Assembly (NCBI GenBank): GCA_033064195.1
Contig: JARBJD010000471.1
Location: 1 to 44,865, forward strand
Length of the DNA stretch: 44,865 bases
Reading direction: 5' to 3'
Source: Blattamonas nauphoetae
Taxonomy: Eukaryota; Preaxostyla; Oxymonadida
The translations under genes were made by a program, and so were the position numbers. Position 1 is the stretch's first letter, and each line of letters opens with the position of its first letter. Below the pieces are notes generated by a model, which was not told where the DNA came from, searched no databases, and saw only the letters and a program-made list of their open reading frames with translations. Below are positions 1 to 11,833 of the stretch, piece by piece.

Positions 1-2965
1 CTGTGTCTTTGGAGATCACCTTACCGTCTTCGTATTTGAAATGATTGATTGAGTCACGTCTTTGATGTTCTGTCTGTGTTGAACATCTGATAATCCACCT
101 GTCACTGCTGCTCTCAACTTGTGATATGTCTGTTCATGTGTCAGAGTCATCGGCAATGATTTCCAGATGCAATACTTCAGTAGAATTCTCAATCGAATGA
201 GATGCTCATCCTTGTCTGACTTGTAAGTGTTGCAATAATCACAACAGATCTTCACGTTCTCTTTGAATGGCCTTTCGAATTGTCGATTCTATCCAGTATT
301 GGTCGAACTGCTTGTGAGAAGTGACTCTTGAAGATGTAGCACACTCTCTTGCACTGTTGAACAAACCAATCGGAATCTGCTTAGTGATATTTTGTCAGTG
401 CAGCGATGAGCTTTCTGGTCTTGATAAATGTATGATGCAACCTTGTATTTCCAGTATTGTTTCGTGATCTTTATTTCACCAGATTGATCCACTCCATTGA
501 AATCATCGTCAATATCAAAATCCTTATACGCATATGCATACTTGATTGCAGAAGCATTTGCTGACAGTGAGAGAGTGCAATATATCCACTTTGTACTGGA
601 AGTTCAGATGAACCAGATTATCAAGTGGTGCAATCATGCATTCGACGTCTCTTATGTTGTAGAATTTCAGATATTCCCATCGATTCTTGAATCCTTGCTT
701 GTTCCAATCATCAAGGTACAATTGGTAATCACTGTCAGACATTTCACTATTGTTCAGACTGGAGTAGAATTCATATTTGGAGAATGGTTCTTGTTTGCTC
801 AGCACTGCATCGTAGTCTGATGAATCAAATGATTCGTATGCAAAGAATGATTTCTGAAGTGTTGTATTTCCTCCAAAAGCTTTGACTGCATTATCCAAAG
901 TCATTGGTCCTGTGTACGACATCATGTCAATGAATCGAAGGACGTGTTGTGTTCTCTCATGTCTGATCAATACTTGTTTGGACTTCGTTGTGGATCCAAG
1001 GAAGCTCACCACTTTCCAATCCTTGTCAACGAGATCACGAAAGATGAGATTGATGTCGAATCTGGAGCTGTTGAATCCAATCACACTGACTTCATTCTGT
1101 GACGGAATCTCTGGATCTTCATATTGATTGTTCTCTCGTACTGTTTCTGCATATTTGAAGAGTTCTCTGATCCATTGCTTCACAAAATCTTTTCCATCTC
1201 GAAGATCAAAGTAGATTGACTTCACTCCTGATTTTGTTTTGATTGCTGATGCAACAGAGAGAGGTTTCAAGTGTGAGATCAATTGTGTGTTGTCATCAGA
1301 GAATAGATTGTCAAGAATGAGATCCTCCATTGTTTCGAAATCGTAAGTGATGTAGTATTGAGTTGGTTTGAATTCGTCTTGTCTCTGTGTGCCAGTCAGA
1401 AACTCATACGTTCTATTGTTGAGAATATGTGGAACATATGGTCTTGGTGTTTTGTCAAGGGAGATCTTCTTCACATGTTTTCCATCAAGTTCTTTACACT
1501 CTTTGAGATGCTTCTCGTAGTATGTCTTGAAGTGAGAATCCTTGACTTGGAATCCTCTTGACTGACAATATGGATAGAGCTTGTATCCAGTGATTTTCTC
1601 AGGATCAACAATGAACATCACATGAACGAGAGTTGCTGTAAGTGGAATCATTAGAAGTGGAAGAACTCTTGCATCATCATTATCGTTGATATACGATTGG
1701 CTCAAGTATTTCTTCTTGTCTTCGTCGTATTCATAAATATGAACCGTGATGTTGAATTTCATCATTGCTTTCTCAATGTCACAAGCAATATCAAAGCCAG
1801 GATATTTTCGTAAATGTGGTGTCAATTGATGTGATCTGAGATGTGAGATTCATCCATTTTGCGAACAGTTTGAAAGCTTCAGTATTCCTCATTTTAATTG
1901 ATGTCTTCTTCCCTTGAACCTCTGGAAGTGTGAGGAATGATAGAGCTTGAAAGAAGCAGATGTTGTACTCAGAATCAATGTACCGAACATTCCTCGTTTT
2001 GATGTGTTCAGTGAGAATTGATTCGCTTTTCCTGCCACTGGGAATCGATTGACTGCAACTAGAATGGAGTGGAATGCAATGTACATTGTCTTGGTATCCA
2101 TCAATGTTCTCTTGTGATTCTTTGATAAGATTGATTGCATATTTTGAATACTCATTGATGTCTCCTGAACTTCGAATCACAGTTGGGAAGCTCTTCGATG
2201 TGTTCTCCAATTCTGGTCTGAAATCCTTGTATGTTGTCTCATCTTTATCTTTCCTCTCAATAATCTTTCCAAAGTCAATACTAATCTTGAATGGATGATC
2301 CTTCTTTTTTCGAACACTGCTTTAATGAAGGATGTGATTTCTTCAACGTTCTTCAGATGATTGTGGAAGTACAACTGATATTGTTTTCCATTATCTTCGA
2401 CCTTCTCGACTTCATTCTTTTTGAACTTCCTTCGTGCATTCATGAGACAAGAATTAAATGCTGCTTTGTCTCGTGGTTCAGCAAGTAATATGCATTCTTC
2501 AAATCCCTCAAATATCTGCACTTCTCTTTATCCATTTGTTCATTTTTCTTCTGAATGATCAACAGATTCTTCATCCAATGATCCATCAACTTCTCTTCAA
2601 TTGATTTCAGTTTCCACGTCATTCTGAACACTTGCTTCTTCAATTCATCTTTGTTCACTCTTGGATTTGCTTTCATGTTCTCAACAATCATTCGGTGAGC
2701 GAGTCGATCTTCTGACGCCATCTGTTGTCGAAGTTTAACTTGTTCAATAAAATCTGGAATGAGATTGAGATCGAGATTCTTTATTGGATGTGGAAACTCG
2801 AGATCTGTGTGTTGTAGCATATTCAGGAGAAATGATCAGTGATGTTGATAATTCTTACTGTCAGGATTGTAGATTCGACCATCATTAAATGCGAATTGGG
2901 TGTTCGGAAAGAGATCTCGAATTTCTTGAATTCTATTTTGATTGGTTTTAGCAGTGCCATTTACT
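1..2965 (-). pseudogene. Polinton protein-primed DNA polymerase B, copy 1 (broken)
   Basis: This is a family B DNA polymerase of the protein-primed Polinton type, the enzyme thought to copy the element's linear genome. The minus strand encodes the N-terminal region, the exonuclease motifs (DFETMEDL, GFNSSRFDIN, YNIRDVECM) and the HNH-like zinc segment (DRID..GHSKENV). The palm motifs would lie beyond the left edge. Protein similarity to the polymerase at 13059 is near complete along its length. It looks broken, with several breaks, so it is called a fossil. Its small upstream neighbour at 3017-3391 is on the same strand, as in copies 2 and 3. Confidence 0.85.
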
Positions 2966-3016
2966 ACAAAATAAAAAATCAGAAAATAAAAAAAGTTGAG
3001 CGTTTATTTTGTTTTC

Positions 3017-3391
3017 TCAGATGGGGTTTTTCTTAGCAGTCAGCCATGCATCAAGTCTAATTCTGAACACTTCACTTCCGCCAATCTCTCGATATGTGAA
3101 TGGAACCAAAACTTTGGTGTACTCACCAACGAGTTCACAATTGTATTTCTTCAGTTCATTTTCGACGAATGATTGAGTGTAGTGTCGACGTTTTGCTAAG
3201 TGAGGTCTGTTTCCTTGATTCCACAACTTTGGCTTTATTCTCCATTCAACTCCCTCATGAACATACGTCACCGGCACATTATTTCTGACATACTCAGAGA
3301 CCAGCGAACAGTTCTCTTCTCTCATTGATTCAATTAATGCTTGTTCTGAACATACTCGACGTCTTTCCTTGTACAACTCAGTTGGATTCAT
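3017..3391 (-). CDS. Polinton tandem-module small protein, copy 1
   Basis: A 124-residue protein built from two copies of a ~50-residue module (about residues 15-64 and 73-124). Each module has the pattern NC-x-LV-x-EY, a hydrophobic strand ending in Y, then a basic strand with W and usually PH. It is almost identical to the N-terminal part of the 141-residue protein at 12590. Similar short repeated modules occur in giant-virus proteins linked to DNA binding, but I cannot name the family, so the function is unknown. It lies directly upstream of PolB on the same strand in all three copies, which suggests a role in replication or early expression. The start follows a T/A-rich leader ending TATTAA-ATG. 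Confidence 0.6.
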   Translation of the reverse strand: MNPTELYKERRRVCSEQALIESMREENCSLVSEYVRNNVPVTYVHEGVEWRIKPKLWNQGNRPHLAKRRHYTQSFVENELKKYNCELVGEYTKVLVPFTYREIGGSEVFRIRLDAWLTAKKNPI

Positions 3392-3411
3392 TTAATACAA
3401 ATTAAAACAGT
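3392..3411 (-). promoter_or_regulatory. Polinton-type promoter block, minus strand
   Basis: Read on the minus strand, a T-rich stretch TTTTAATTTGTATTAA ends directly at the ATG of the gene at 3391. The same letters precede the homologous gene at 12590, and shared sequence between copies 1 and 2 ends just beyond this block. Confidence 0.5.
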
Positions 3412-4828
3412 CAGAATTAGATTTTCTTTCGTTGTATTCTCAGTTTTGGATTTTTAACTGGAATCGAGGATCATTGGGTTCGGGACTCACTCATTTCTCA
3501 ACGATGCTTATTTCGTTCCGATTCCGTGCGTTTTGGATTCTCCGGAGCTGTAGGATCATCGTGGCGTGCTCCGTTTTTACTTTTCCGAACTTTTGCAGAG
3601 TTATTTGAGGTTTCAGGATCGTCATCAGATCTCGGAACTTTTATGTAAAACGAGTATGTCACTCTCCTTTTCTTCTTTTTCAGCTCTGTTCTCTAGTTTC
3701 AACCGAATTGTCACTTCATTTTCAATAGTTCTTGTTTCATCTTTGGTCCCACTTCAGTCCTCGTTTTTCGTTGTTTCTTGTTTGAAACCACTTCATTCAT
3801 GTTTCTTTCAACTAAACTTTTTCTCAAATATTTCACACTAATTCTCGTTTACTGGATTTTCCGAAGTTTTGCAGAGATCCGCCATTCAACGGCTCACTTC
3901 ATATCTCGGTATTTTTCCGTAAAACCAACATTTCACATACATTTTGTATCATTTTTGTTGTTTTTAGAGAGAAAAACCCGAACACAGACCTAATTTTCAC
4001 TATTGGTGTCATATTTCACACTGTTTTCTTACTGTTCGTCAATTTCCCTCTCAGTTTCATACTTGCCCGTTTTGTTCATGCTTTTTTCTTTCTACTCTGT
4101 TTTTGTGAAAAGTTGAAGAAAACTGGACTAAAATGATGTGCTAGTGAAGTGAGAACGGCCCACAAAATGGAAGTGATATGAGCAAAATGAAGAGGAATGG
4201 TGAAGAGATCAAATGTGAAATGGGGAGAGAAAGTGATGAAATGAAAGGGACTACAGTGGGTTTTGAAGTGACAAAACGGTCAAAAGTTGAGAAGTGAAAA
4301 CATGAAAAGTGACTTTATGGGAGAACTATCCGACAAAATCTCCTCAAAATTGAGCACACCTTACTCATACCGTGAGAAAAAGGATTTGTGACGAAATTCA
4401 GATTAAAAATCCATAGTGTCAAAATGTTGGTGCAAGTGTGTCGTCAGATGTGTGATCAAAGAACCGTCCATAAAAAGTGAACTATAGGTGATGTACAACC
4501 AGAATTCTCAAAAAGCGTCGCTTGAGTGTAATTGTGAAGTGGTTGACGTGAAATCAATGAGAAATGAAAATTGACAAAAATTGTGAAAACGATCGTGTGT
4601 CGAGGATCGTCAGAACCGAATGACGCGAATACCTGTCCACTAGCGATTTGACACCTACGGACACCATCAGAGGGCGAAAAGTGACGTAGGAGAAGAGCGA
4701 GACGTCACTTTCTCCTCCTTAAAAATTTTGTCATTTTCAAAATATGTTGTGGGGTCGGATCTAACTTTTTTTCAAAAGTGCTTTTTCCTAAAATTTCACC
4801 TATCAAAATCAATTTTGTAATTTTAGAA
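3412..4828. other. Non-coding stretch, strand-biased composition
   Basis: No supportable gene. From about 3560 to 3960 the plus strand is pyrimidine-rich, with two loosely similar segments (about 3566-3650 and 3845-3940, both with TTTTGCAGAG and a later TCTCGG). From about 4130 to 4330 it is purine-rich with many GTGA/GAAATG words. The two parts could be a worn inverted repeat, but alignment by eye is too weak to claim it. Confidence 0.4.
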
Positions 4829-4836
4829 CGTGTTTG
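4829..4836. repeat. Target-site duplication of hAT-like A, left
   Basis: CGTGTTTG, repeated exactly at 8146-8153 directly outside the other terminal repeat. Confidence 0.8.
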
Positions 4837-4904
4837 TAGGCATGGGCAGTGGTCGGTCTGAGAACATCGAGTCCAGTCCCTAAAAATAAAACAGTCGGCG
4901 ACAT

Positions 4905-4983
4905 TTTGAACTCCCCTTTAGTCGAGCGGTAGCACGGAAGCTTTTGCTCCCCGGACCCAGGATCGAATCCCGCCTGCGACACT
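4905..4983 (+). other. tRNA-like segment (pol III A and B box)
   Basis: TAGTCGAGCGGTAGCAC resembles a tRNA D-arm/A box, and GGATCGAATCC, about 40 bases later, a T-loop/B box. The T stem pairs only partly and no good acceptor stem is visible, so this is a tRNA-derived relic or SINE-like head, not a convincing tRNA gene. It sits 70-odd bases inside the left end of hAT-like element A. The A-box wording recurs on the minus strand near 11432. Confidence 0.4.
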
Positions 4984-5479
4984 TTATTATTCTGTTTTTC
5001 TCATTTTTGATTCACAACATCTCAAGAATTTGTTCATCTCATTTTTCACAAAAATAAAGTGGAAAAGGCCGTGGATCAAGAGTCCCTGAGTCGGTCTGTC
5101 CTTCCCCAACATTGGACTAAAAGTCGGCCTGTCCGACCGACTCCGACTCCTTCTTTTACTCGAACACCATTTCCATGGATTTAGATAATTGTAAAATGGT
5201 GTTTTAATACATCTCAATCCGTAACTGTCAATTTCATTCAGGATCTCGCTCCAAATGACTCCCTGTCCCACAGCCGAGTCCGAACGGAGCTATGAGTCCT
5301 CAACCTTATCGTCAAACCCTCGTTTTTCTTCTTTGATTTGTATTTTCTTCACATTTTCAATATTTCTTGTCTCGTCAGGATTCTTGAACCACAGTACCAC
5401 TGATGAACACAAATATCACCTCCATCGACTATTCTAACACCTGATTTGCCTCTCACCTTGAGTCTGTTCTCAGCATCAT

Positions 5480-7900
5480 TTGTTCTCGGTCTTTTCATGC
5501 CTTCGTTTCCATCTCCTCACAATACCTGACACCCTCTTTTCGATTCATGACTTTTCCTCTTTTAGAGATATGATTTGTTGCAGCACTCACTGGACACGAA
5601 TCTGACAAGCCTTCCATGCATGTGAGAATCAGAAGGTGTTCATGATCACACACTCCAAGTGAGATCCTGCATCGGACTCTCGTGGAACATCCCCGACGAG
5701 AATGAGAAGTTTCTCCGCCAATGTATTGCAACCGTGCCACATTTCCAGGAAGGGACATATATTTCCATGCACATCGGTGTGCAAAGGGCGCATCCGACAA
5801 CGTCACATTCAACCCGTCAGATTGTTTTAATTCAGTCGTCGTCAAAGAGATCCCACTGTTTTCGTGCTCCGTCCACACTACAGACATCTCCAACCTCTCC
5901 AGTCCCTTTTCAACATGCATATAGTGACTTCTTTTCGACTGTTTATGTCTCTTCAGCTGAACAGCTCGACGCGGAATCAAGCGATCTTCATTGGGTCAAA
6001 CCTTGATCTATCGCTCAGAAACAGTCACAATCTCGTGTCTACTTCTTATTATTTCTTAAATTTTTCCTCCTGGTATCCTCTATATTTCAGAAACTCGTGA
6101 TGTCACCATCAACGAACCTCTATCCCATCGCACACATTATCACGTCCTTCTCCATCGCCCCTTCCTTCAAACTGATGATCTGTCACTTATCTCTGCTTGA
6201 CAGATTGTTTGTCGTCATAAAGAGCACTTTCTGGAAACGGTCACACGATCACGTCTCTTGTGCGCAGAAGACACGGAATGATTCCGATCCCAACCAAGTC
6301 TCCCATCCCATCTCCGCCATTTGCTTCAATGTTCTCTCCCATCCAGTCATGAACAAGGTTCGTTTTCATCGATCTCGTTTTCAACATCTTGCGAACGTTA
6401 TTCAAGTCTCCACTCCAACCTGAACGTGGATTCGCCCTGCAGTCATCAAACGTGGTGACTATGCTCCTCGAAGGAGCTGAAGGAATGACACGAAATGGGA
6501 TGTGGCAAACAACGCTCGAACAGAAAACACCGTTCCCTGCCTCGTCGGTTTGTGCTGTACACCAACATCCACATCCTCGCCAGTCGTCGCGTGACATCCT
6601 CAACTGATCCATCATCCATCGCCTTCAACGAAAGGTCATCACCCACCAAATTGAGAGGAATGATCTTCTCCGTTGCTTGCCTTCGAGAACCCACCAAATT
6701 GAGATGATCTGTTGCTGAGCGCAAAGATGATCCAAATCGTGCGAAAACGTCATCTGATTGTGTCTGACAAGATTTCGACACTTGTCCAGTTGTTTATGCG
6801 TCTACCGTTCCCAAAACAGGAAATATGGATTGTTCAGGTGATGTAGAAATGCTCAACTTGTGCACCCTTATCTGACCATCCACGCCACCCACTCCACTCC
6901 CAGCCATCCTTAACCCACAAACGCTGTGGCTGGATCGTTCACCACTCAAACAATGCAGAAACCAACTCGTCGAACTTTTGTCTGTGCGGACACCCATTCT
7001 TGCCATGTCACACTCTGCCGAAGAGCCTCGACGTGACAGCCGAGCCGCATCCTGAGGTGAGGGAAGCGGAACTGAACGAGTTGTTGTACACTCGGAATTG
7101 CCGTGTGGTGTTCTTCATCGAACACACCGCATCGCGAACGAGAGTTCAGTTGGAAGCAGTGGCGCGACAGTCATCGTCCGAGAAGCAACGAGGATGTCGC
7201 AGGACACCCACATCCAAAGATCTCGCAAATCGACGTGTCCACATCGCACTCTTCACTTCACCCGAACACAAAGATGGAACGAACCAGCGTGAATGCAGCA
7301 CACTGCAGACGCACAATCTCTTCTTCTTCATTCGCATCGTGTTCGTCGGCAGGGAATGGAGGGTCCTGTTTTCGAACAAGCAAACTACATCGTCATCAGA
7401 CACTCGTCCTCCCTTCCTGCTCGTCTGGAGGCGATAGCAGCTGCTGTCTCGTTTCCCCACTCCAACGCAGAACGAGTGGGACTTTGCAGTTGACGCGACG
7501 TTCGCAGATTGTTGGTGCGGAGAAGGCTCCACTTTTGGACCGTGCGAATCGCACTCGTCGCCCTGCTACTCACTCGATGTTGGTGTGCCCGTCTCGCTGC
7601 GGATCACGCCGGAACAATCCTCGTCGTGGACGACACATCGTTCAACTTCACTTCTCAACTCGAACACAATGTCTTGATTTCGTCCTCATCAGCGGGCATG
7701 GCAACTGTGTTTCTGACCCAACCACCCGACGTTGTGTCCGACATGAAACATGGCAGTTCGTCATCTCTGACACTCGCCACTTTGTTTTCTCTGTGCTCGT
7801 CTGTCTTCTGCACATCGCTTGCCTGATCAGCAGCGATGAAGGGACTCTGATTGTGTCGAACTGGAATGGGAGGGAGAGGGAAGAAGAGAAGGACGAACGA
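5480..7900. pseudogene. Degenerate coding-like cargo inside hAT-like A
   Basis: This core is richer in GC than its flanks and has overlapping open stretches on both strands, none longer than about 130 codons that stays inside the element. Pieces such as GTILVVDDTSFNFTSQLEHN (plus strand, about 7610-7680) read like the beta-helix type surface proteins common in some metamonads, but the reading frame changes repeatedly. The best guess is a captured and decayed host gene fragment. I do not recognise a product and claim no intact gene. Confidence 0.3.
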
Positions 7901-8145
7901 GAAGAAAAGAGTGAGATAATGCGGCCAGTGTCACAGTTCACTCCACTCTCTTTCATTAGTGTTTGTTCTGTTTCAGTCCAGTATCTTTCAACAACAATTC
8001 AATCAGAAATAAAGGAAATTGAAGAAAAGAGTGAAAAAAACGTTCTCAGCGACTTCATCATCGATTTAGCTGGAAATGGGTACGATCGCCAAAAAAAGCA
8101 GTCGGTCGGTCGACGAGCAGTCGGACCGACCGCTGCCCATGCCTA

Positions 8146-8153
8146 CGTGTTTG
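8146..8153. repeat. Target-site duplication of hAT-like A, right
   Basis: CGTGTTTG, exact partner of 4829-4836. Confidence 0.8.
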
Positions 8154-8239
8154 AGCACAATTTGAGACATAAAGGCGTTCATAGTGGCGAAATTCGAACA
8201 TCAACTTTTTCGTCACTTTTGGGACCAAAGTTCGGTACA

Positions 8240-8621
8240 CAGTTCGACGAATTCTCAACCGATTTTGATCAGGATTGTCTTGATCAACGACCGACAGTGT
8301 CCCCGAGATTTTAGAATTGTTTGCAGAATTTTTCGAAATGGTTCTCACTTTGGTTTCACTTGATTTGTGGTCAAAAAGGGAAAAACACCAAAAAAGCGCC
8401 AACATTTTTTCGAATGTTGTCAAAATTTGCTTCAAAATGACACTTTTCACGAGGTCAAAATATTGACATATTTTTAGAATTTAGGCCAAATATTGATGTC
8501 ATCAAAATGTCATAAATTCCTTTTAATACAAGATTCAAAAATGGTCAATCGGACTTGACTTTTAGTTTTGGTTTTCAACGATTTTTCAATCGGGTTCACA
8601 TTTCGCTTCTATAACTACTTC
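8240..8621 (+). repeat. Long inverted repeat, left arm
   Basis: About 380 bases whose reverse complement matches 10710-11090 along the whole length. Shared blocks include TTTTAATACAAGATTCAAAA, TTAGAATTTAGGCC and TAACTACT. The two arms have diverged with small gaps, so they are older than the transposon ends elsewhere in the window. They may be the ends of an old DNA transposon of about 2.9 kb, or two opposed copies of a repeat family. I found no target duplication. Confidence 0.65.
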
Positions 8622-10709
8622 CTACACCTCCCAATCAATAATTTTCGTTCACTACAGATTATTTGCCATCCAAGAACGAGGAAAAATCCAACGAACATGC
8701 ATTGGATGAACGGAACCAAATTCAGACACCAGTCAACCAAGAAACTCCTCCTGCGATATCGTTGCCTCCACCAATCGCAATGAAGAAGCCGAATGAGCTC
8801 GCTTCAGTCTTTCAGACTACAAAGAAACACAAACCATCTTCATCTCACAATCAGACCACTCCACAACATTCCAAATCGGAAGAAATCAAATTGTCATCAC
8901 CTTATTTTGAGATCAGCCCGAAGTTCCACTCACTTAGTGCGCCACTCACTGGAACATCGTCCACGGCGGAAAGGAATGAAGATGAAAAGAACACTGACGA
9001 GCAAATCGCTGTCTCTCACATCACTAATTGCTCGTGTGCTCTTCTTTTGATCATTCTCTTTGACTCTTTGATATGACATCACACCAACTGACCATCTCAA
9101 CTCAGGTGAACTATGGCGTCTCTTCTTTCGAAAGTGTCCTTCACCGACAAATTATCACAGGGTTGTTCTCTTTTCGATTTATCTTTACATAAAACACATT
9201 TGTGAACTCAGATCCTCACTTCACTTTTTGTCTTCTTTTTCTTCATCCACTTCACTCTTGTATTTTCATTGACACTTCATTCAAACTGACGAAAGTCAAC
9301 CTGCACACCACCCCTGGACCAAATCTGTAATTATTAAGTTAGTCCAGGGTATAGACGATCAACGTCACTTCGCCACAGCAGAACAAGATCTCCTTTAATT
9401 GTCATCTAAGGCTATTTTGGCTGTGGACGTCGAAAAGAACACGAACCAACTCTCCAAAGAAGAGGATTAACTTTGTATGAACTCCCTTCCATTCTCATCT
9501 CATCGTTACAGTGGACCTGTCGCAAAACGGGCATGAATCCCCATCCCCGGAACAGTGTCACCATCCGCGGAACAAAGTCACCATCCGCGACGCTTTAATC
9601 AAACAGCCTTGGCTCCTCTCCTTCTCTCCGACTCTCACTCGGTCCCGACCGGAAGCGGATTCATCGGTTTCGACGTGACACTATTGGTTAATCAGATCCG
9701 AGAGGACCTAATTGACAACGATCTCGAGAAACAAGGATGATTGTCAATCTTCCCATCGACTCCAACTTCCAACCCTTCAGCTCATCCTCTTCTTTGACAG
9801 ATGACGGTTTTCCTCCCCACTCCATCCCTCAGTCCGTCAGCGATATCTCACTCCTCTCAACGAACGATGATTCGATCTGTGATCACTCTTCGAAATCTCC
9901 GTCCTATTCCAGCCTCAGTTCACACTTCCCTTCGACCAATGACTTTTACAACTCTCTCCATTCGCTGGCTCACCCATCTTTATTAATTGAATTTCCAATC
10001 GCTCACGACGATTCGTCTTCGCCCTGCTTCCTATCAAGACAAAATCAAACTGATGAAGGAAAACACCAGCCGCAATCCAGAAGAAATCGAAGGGATAGAT
10101 GACCACTCTCCAGACACAATTCATAGCTTGACATTCTCGCAATAAGAATTATCAAGCGACTCCTTTGACTTGGATACTCCCTCTGACTGAGTAAGGTATC
10201 ATCAACCTTAACTCTTTTGATTGAGACATGCTACTTTGAGGCATAGTTTACATTTGAGTTCACTTTTCATTTCGCACCTTCTTTATGTGTGATTGACACA
10301 ATAATCGGGAAAGGATTGGCTTGTCTGACTGGCACTGACCGGTCAGTTTTCACCGAAATGTACTGATGGTCACTGACCGGAGAAAAATCGGAACCCATAA
10401 TCGAGAGTTACCGTTTCTCCCAGTCCCATCCCCTGAGATTTTGGGATGGTTGGGATTCGCAGTTTCTCCACTATAGTGTTGGTGAACTAATTGGGAACAG
10501 CAGAAATATTGAGGTTTTCACAACTGGGATTTTCTGGGATTATATGTGTAAATAAGGGTTGATCGTGGACAATTGGTTCCAGACCACCAAAACCTTCCGT
10601 TTATTGGTTTATTCAGTGTCCTGGACCTCTCCTTACATTAATTTCAAGTCAAATCAAGGTCATATAATATATGTTTAAATAAACCGCACTTTTCATTAAT
10701 CCGAAACAT
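8622..10709. other. Interior between the inverted arms, no supported gene
   Basis: Several open stretches of 60-140 codons occur, for example at 8663-9076 and at 9555-10102, rich in Ser, Pro and Gln. None shows a recognisable domain and adjacent pieces lie in different frames. They may be worn exons of a captured host gene. A perfect 8-bp stem (CCCTGGAC / GTCCAGGG, 9312-9349) and a GACCGGTC palindrome near 10337 are the only other structures seen. No transposase is visible. Confidence 0.3.
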
Positions 10710-11090
10710 GAGTAGTTATAGAAGCGAATTGGGAACCCGATTGAAATAATCGTTGAAAACCGAAGTTGAAAGTCAATTCCGATTGACCATTTTGAATCTT
10801 GTATTAAAAGGAATTTATGACATTTTGATTACATCAATATTTGGCCTAAATTCTAAAAATATGTCCAATATTTTGACCTCTTGAAAACGTCCATTTTGAA
10901 GTAAATTTTTACTTTATTTCGCAAATTTAGTCACTTTTTCGACTTTTGATTTTTTCAATATGATTAATTTGGCGCTTATTTGGGAACCTGATTGAGAAAA
11001 TTCTTGAAACTAAAACTAAAATCTCGAGGACGATGTGACTCATCGATCAAAAGAAATCAGATGAAGATCGGTTGAGTATTCGTCGAGATC
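10710..11090 (-). repeat. Long inverted repeat, right arm
   Basis: Partner of 8240-8621 in opposite orientation. Outer similarity fades near the GTCGAGATC at about 11090 and inner similarity ends at AGTAGTTATA (10711). Confidence 0.65.
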
Positions 11091-11259
11091 TGAGTTATTC
11101 TTCGTTCAAAAAGTTCGAAAAAGTGAACCTCTTTGAGAAAACACTCGTCTCTCGACAACGAGCAGAGATCGGGACTCGAAACCACTCGCAATCGATAGAG
11201 GACTCGATTTTGCATATAGGCAAAAAGTGCAAAACCTTATGGAGGGAGGAAGCTGGTGG

Positions 11260-11432
11260 GTTTTATTGCCTGGTGTGTTGGCAAGTCCCTAAGGCCCAGG
11301 GTTGCGATCCCTGTTTCTGACATTTATCTCATTTTGCAATCCGACGTCGGACAAATTATTGCTTCCTCCGGGGTTCGAACCTGGGACTCCTAGCCTAGTG
11401 GTACGTGCACTTACCACTCGACTACTCGTCCA
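11260..11432. other. Two tRNA-like segments
   Basis: On the plus strand, about 11262-11322 ends in a perfect T-arm-like hairpin (CAGGG, 7-base loop, CCCTG), but its B-box letters are off. On the minus strand, 11354-11432 contains TAGTCGAGTGGTAAGTGCA (A-box-like) and GGTTCGAACC, a perfect B box. Neither forms a clean acceptor stem. The minus-strand A box resembles the one at 4918, so both probably come from one tRNA-derived family. The 400 bases around them contain no gene. Confidence 0.35.
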
Positions 11433-11570
11433 TAATTTTCCGAGGATTTACCCTGGCAATATATCTGTGTAGAGGGGTTTTAATGACGATTTTTAAAAAG
11501 TTACGGGACACTTCAAAATCAAGTTTTGAAAACAGTAGTTGTTCGTCAAATCAACTTCAAATTTCACAGA

Positions 11571-11765
11571 ATGGATGTCAAACATGATATAAAAACGATT
11601 GTACAAAAATTTGTGAACAATATTGATTTTGCCATATATCATTTTTGGAGACATGCCAAAATGAAGAAAAATCGATGTTCTCAGATCTTGATCAAACTCT
11701 CATCTAAGGTCATATCCGACACGGCGAATTCATTGGTGCAAGAATTATTGAAATCGGATCGGTAG
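11571..11765 (+). CDS. Small unknown protein at the left end of Polinton copy 2
   Basis: A 64-residue basic, helical-looking protein (starts MDVKHDIKTIVQKF). The reading frame stays open a further 15 codons upstream, but this ATG is the likelier start because what precedes it looks untranslated. No T-rich promoter block lies directly before it, unlike most genes of this element. It is followed 68 bases later by another unknown gene on the same strand. It is not recognised and could be a truncated reading frame instead of a gene. Confidence 0.35.
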   Translation: MDVKHDIKTIVQKFVNNIDFAIYHFWRHAKMKKNRCSQILIKLSSKVISDTANSLVQELLKSDR

Positions 11766-11833
11766 TTATCGAGTATTTTCACTTTTGAAAAACAAAGGAG
11801 ATTTTTATTTTTCGAATTTTTATTTTGTACTAA

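Larger units (their letters stand above)
1..3411 (-). mobile_element. Polinton copy 1 (fossil, partial)
   Basis: End piece of a Polinton/Maverick element, inverted relative to the other two copies in the window. It holds a protein-primed PolB and, upstream of it, the small tandem-module gene, the same order as at 12590-17200. Over most of its length the DNA is nearly identical to copy 2, so the split from copy 2 is recent, but the first ~50 bases look more like copy 3. The element runs off the left edge of the window. It is broken, with roughly five or more breaks. Similarity to copy 2 stops just upstream of the small gene, near 3411; no terminal repeat is visible there. Confidence 0.85.
4837..8145. 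mobile_element. hAT-like DNA transposon A, non-autonomous
   Basis: A 3309-bp element with terminal inverted repeats beginning TAGGCATGGGCAG; about 24 of the first 26 bases match between the two ends. It is flanked by an exact 8-bp target duplication, CGTGTTTG, at 4829-4836 and 8146-8153. An 8-bp duplication and TAGG/CAGG termini are typical of the hAT superfamily. Rows of GTCGG/CCGAC near both ends (about 5090-5150 and 8095-8130) could be transposase-binding repeats. I see no BED finger or hAT dimerisation region, so it probably depends on a transposase made elsewhere. It carries a tRNA-like segment near its left end and a GC-richer, coding-like but degenerate core. Confidence 0.8.

Noticed and set aside
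3560-4330. A large inverted repeat between pyrimidine-rich and purine-rich halves
   Set aside because: Similarity by eye is low and could come from composition alone.
7103-8314. A 403-codon plus-strand open frame
   Set aside because: It crosses the right end of hAT-like element A and its target duplication, is extremely Arg/Ser-rich, and shows no domain; it is a chance frame in GC-richer decayed sequence.
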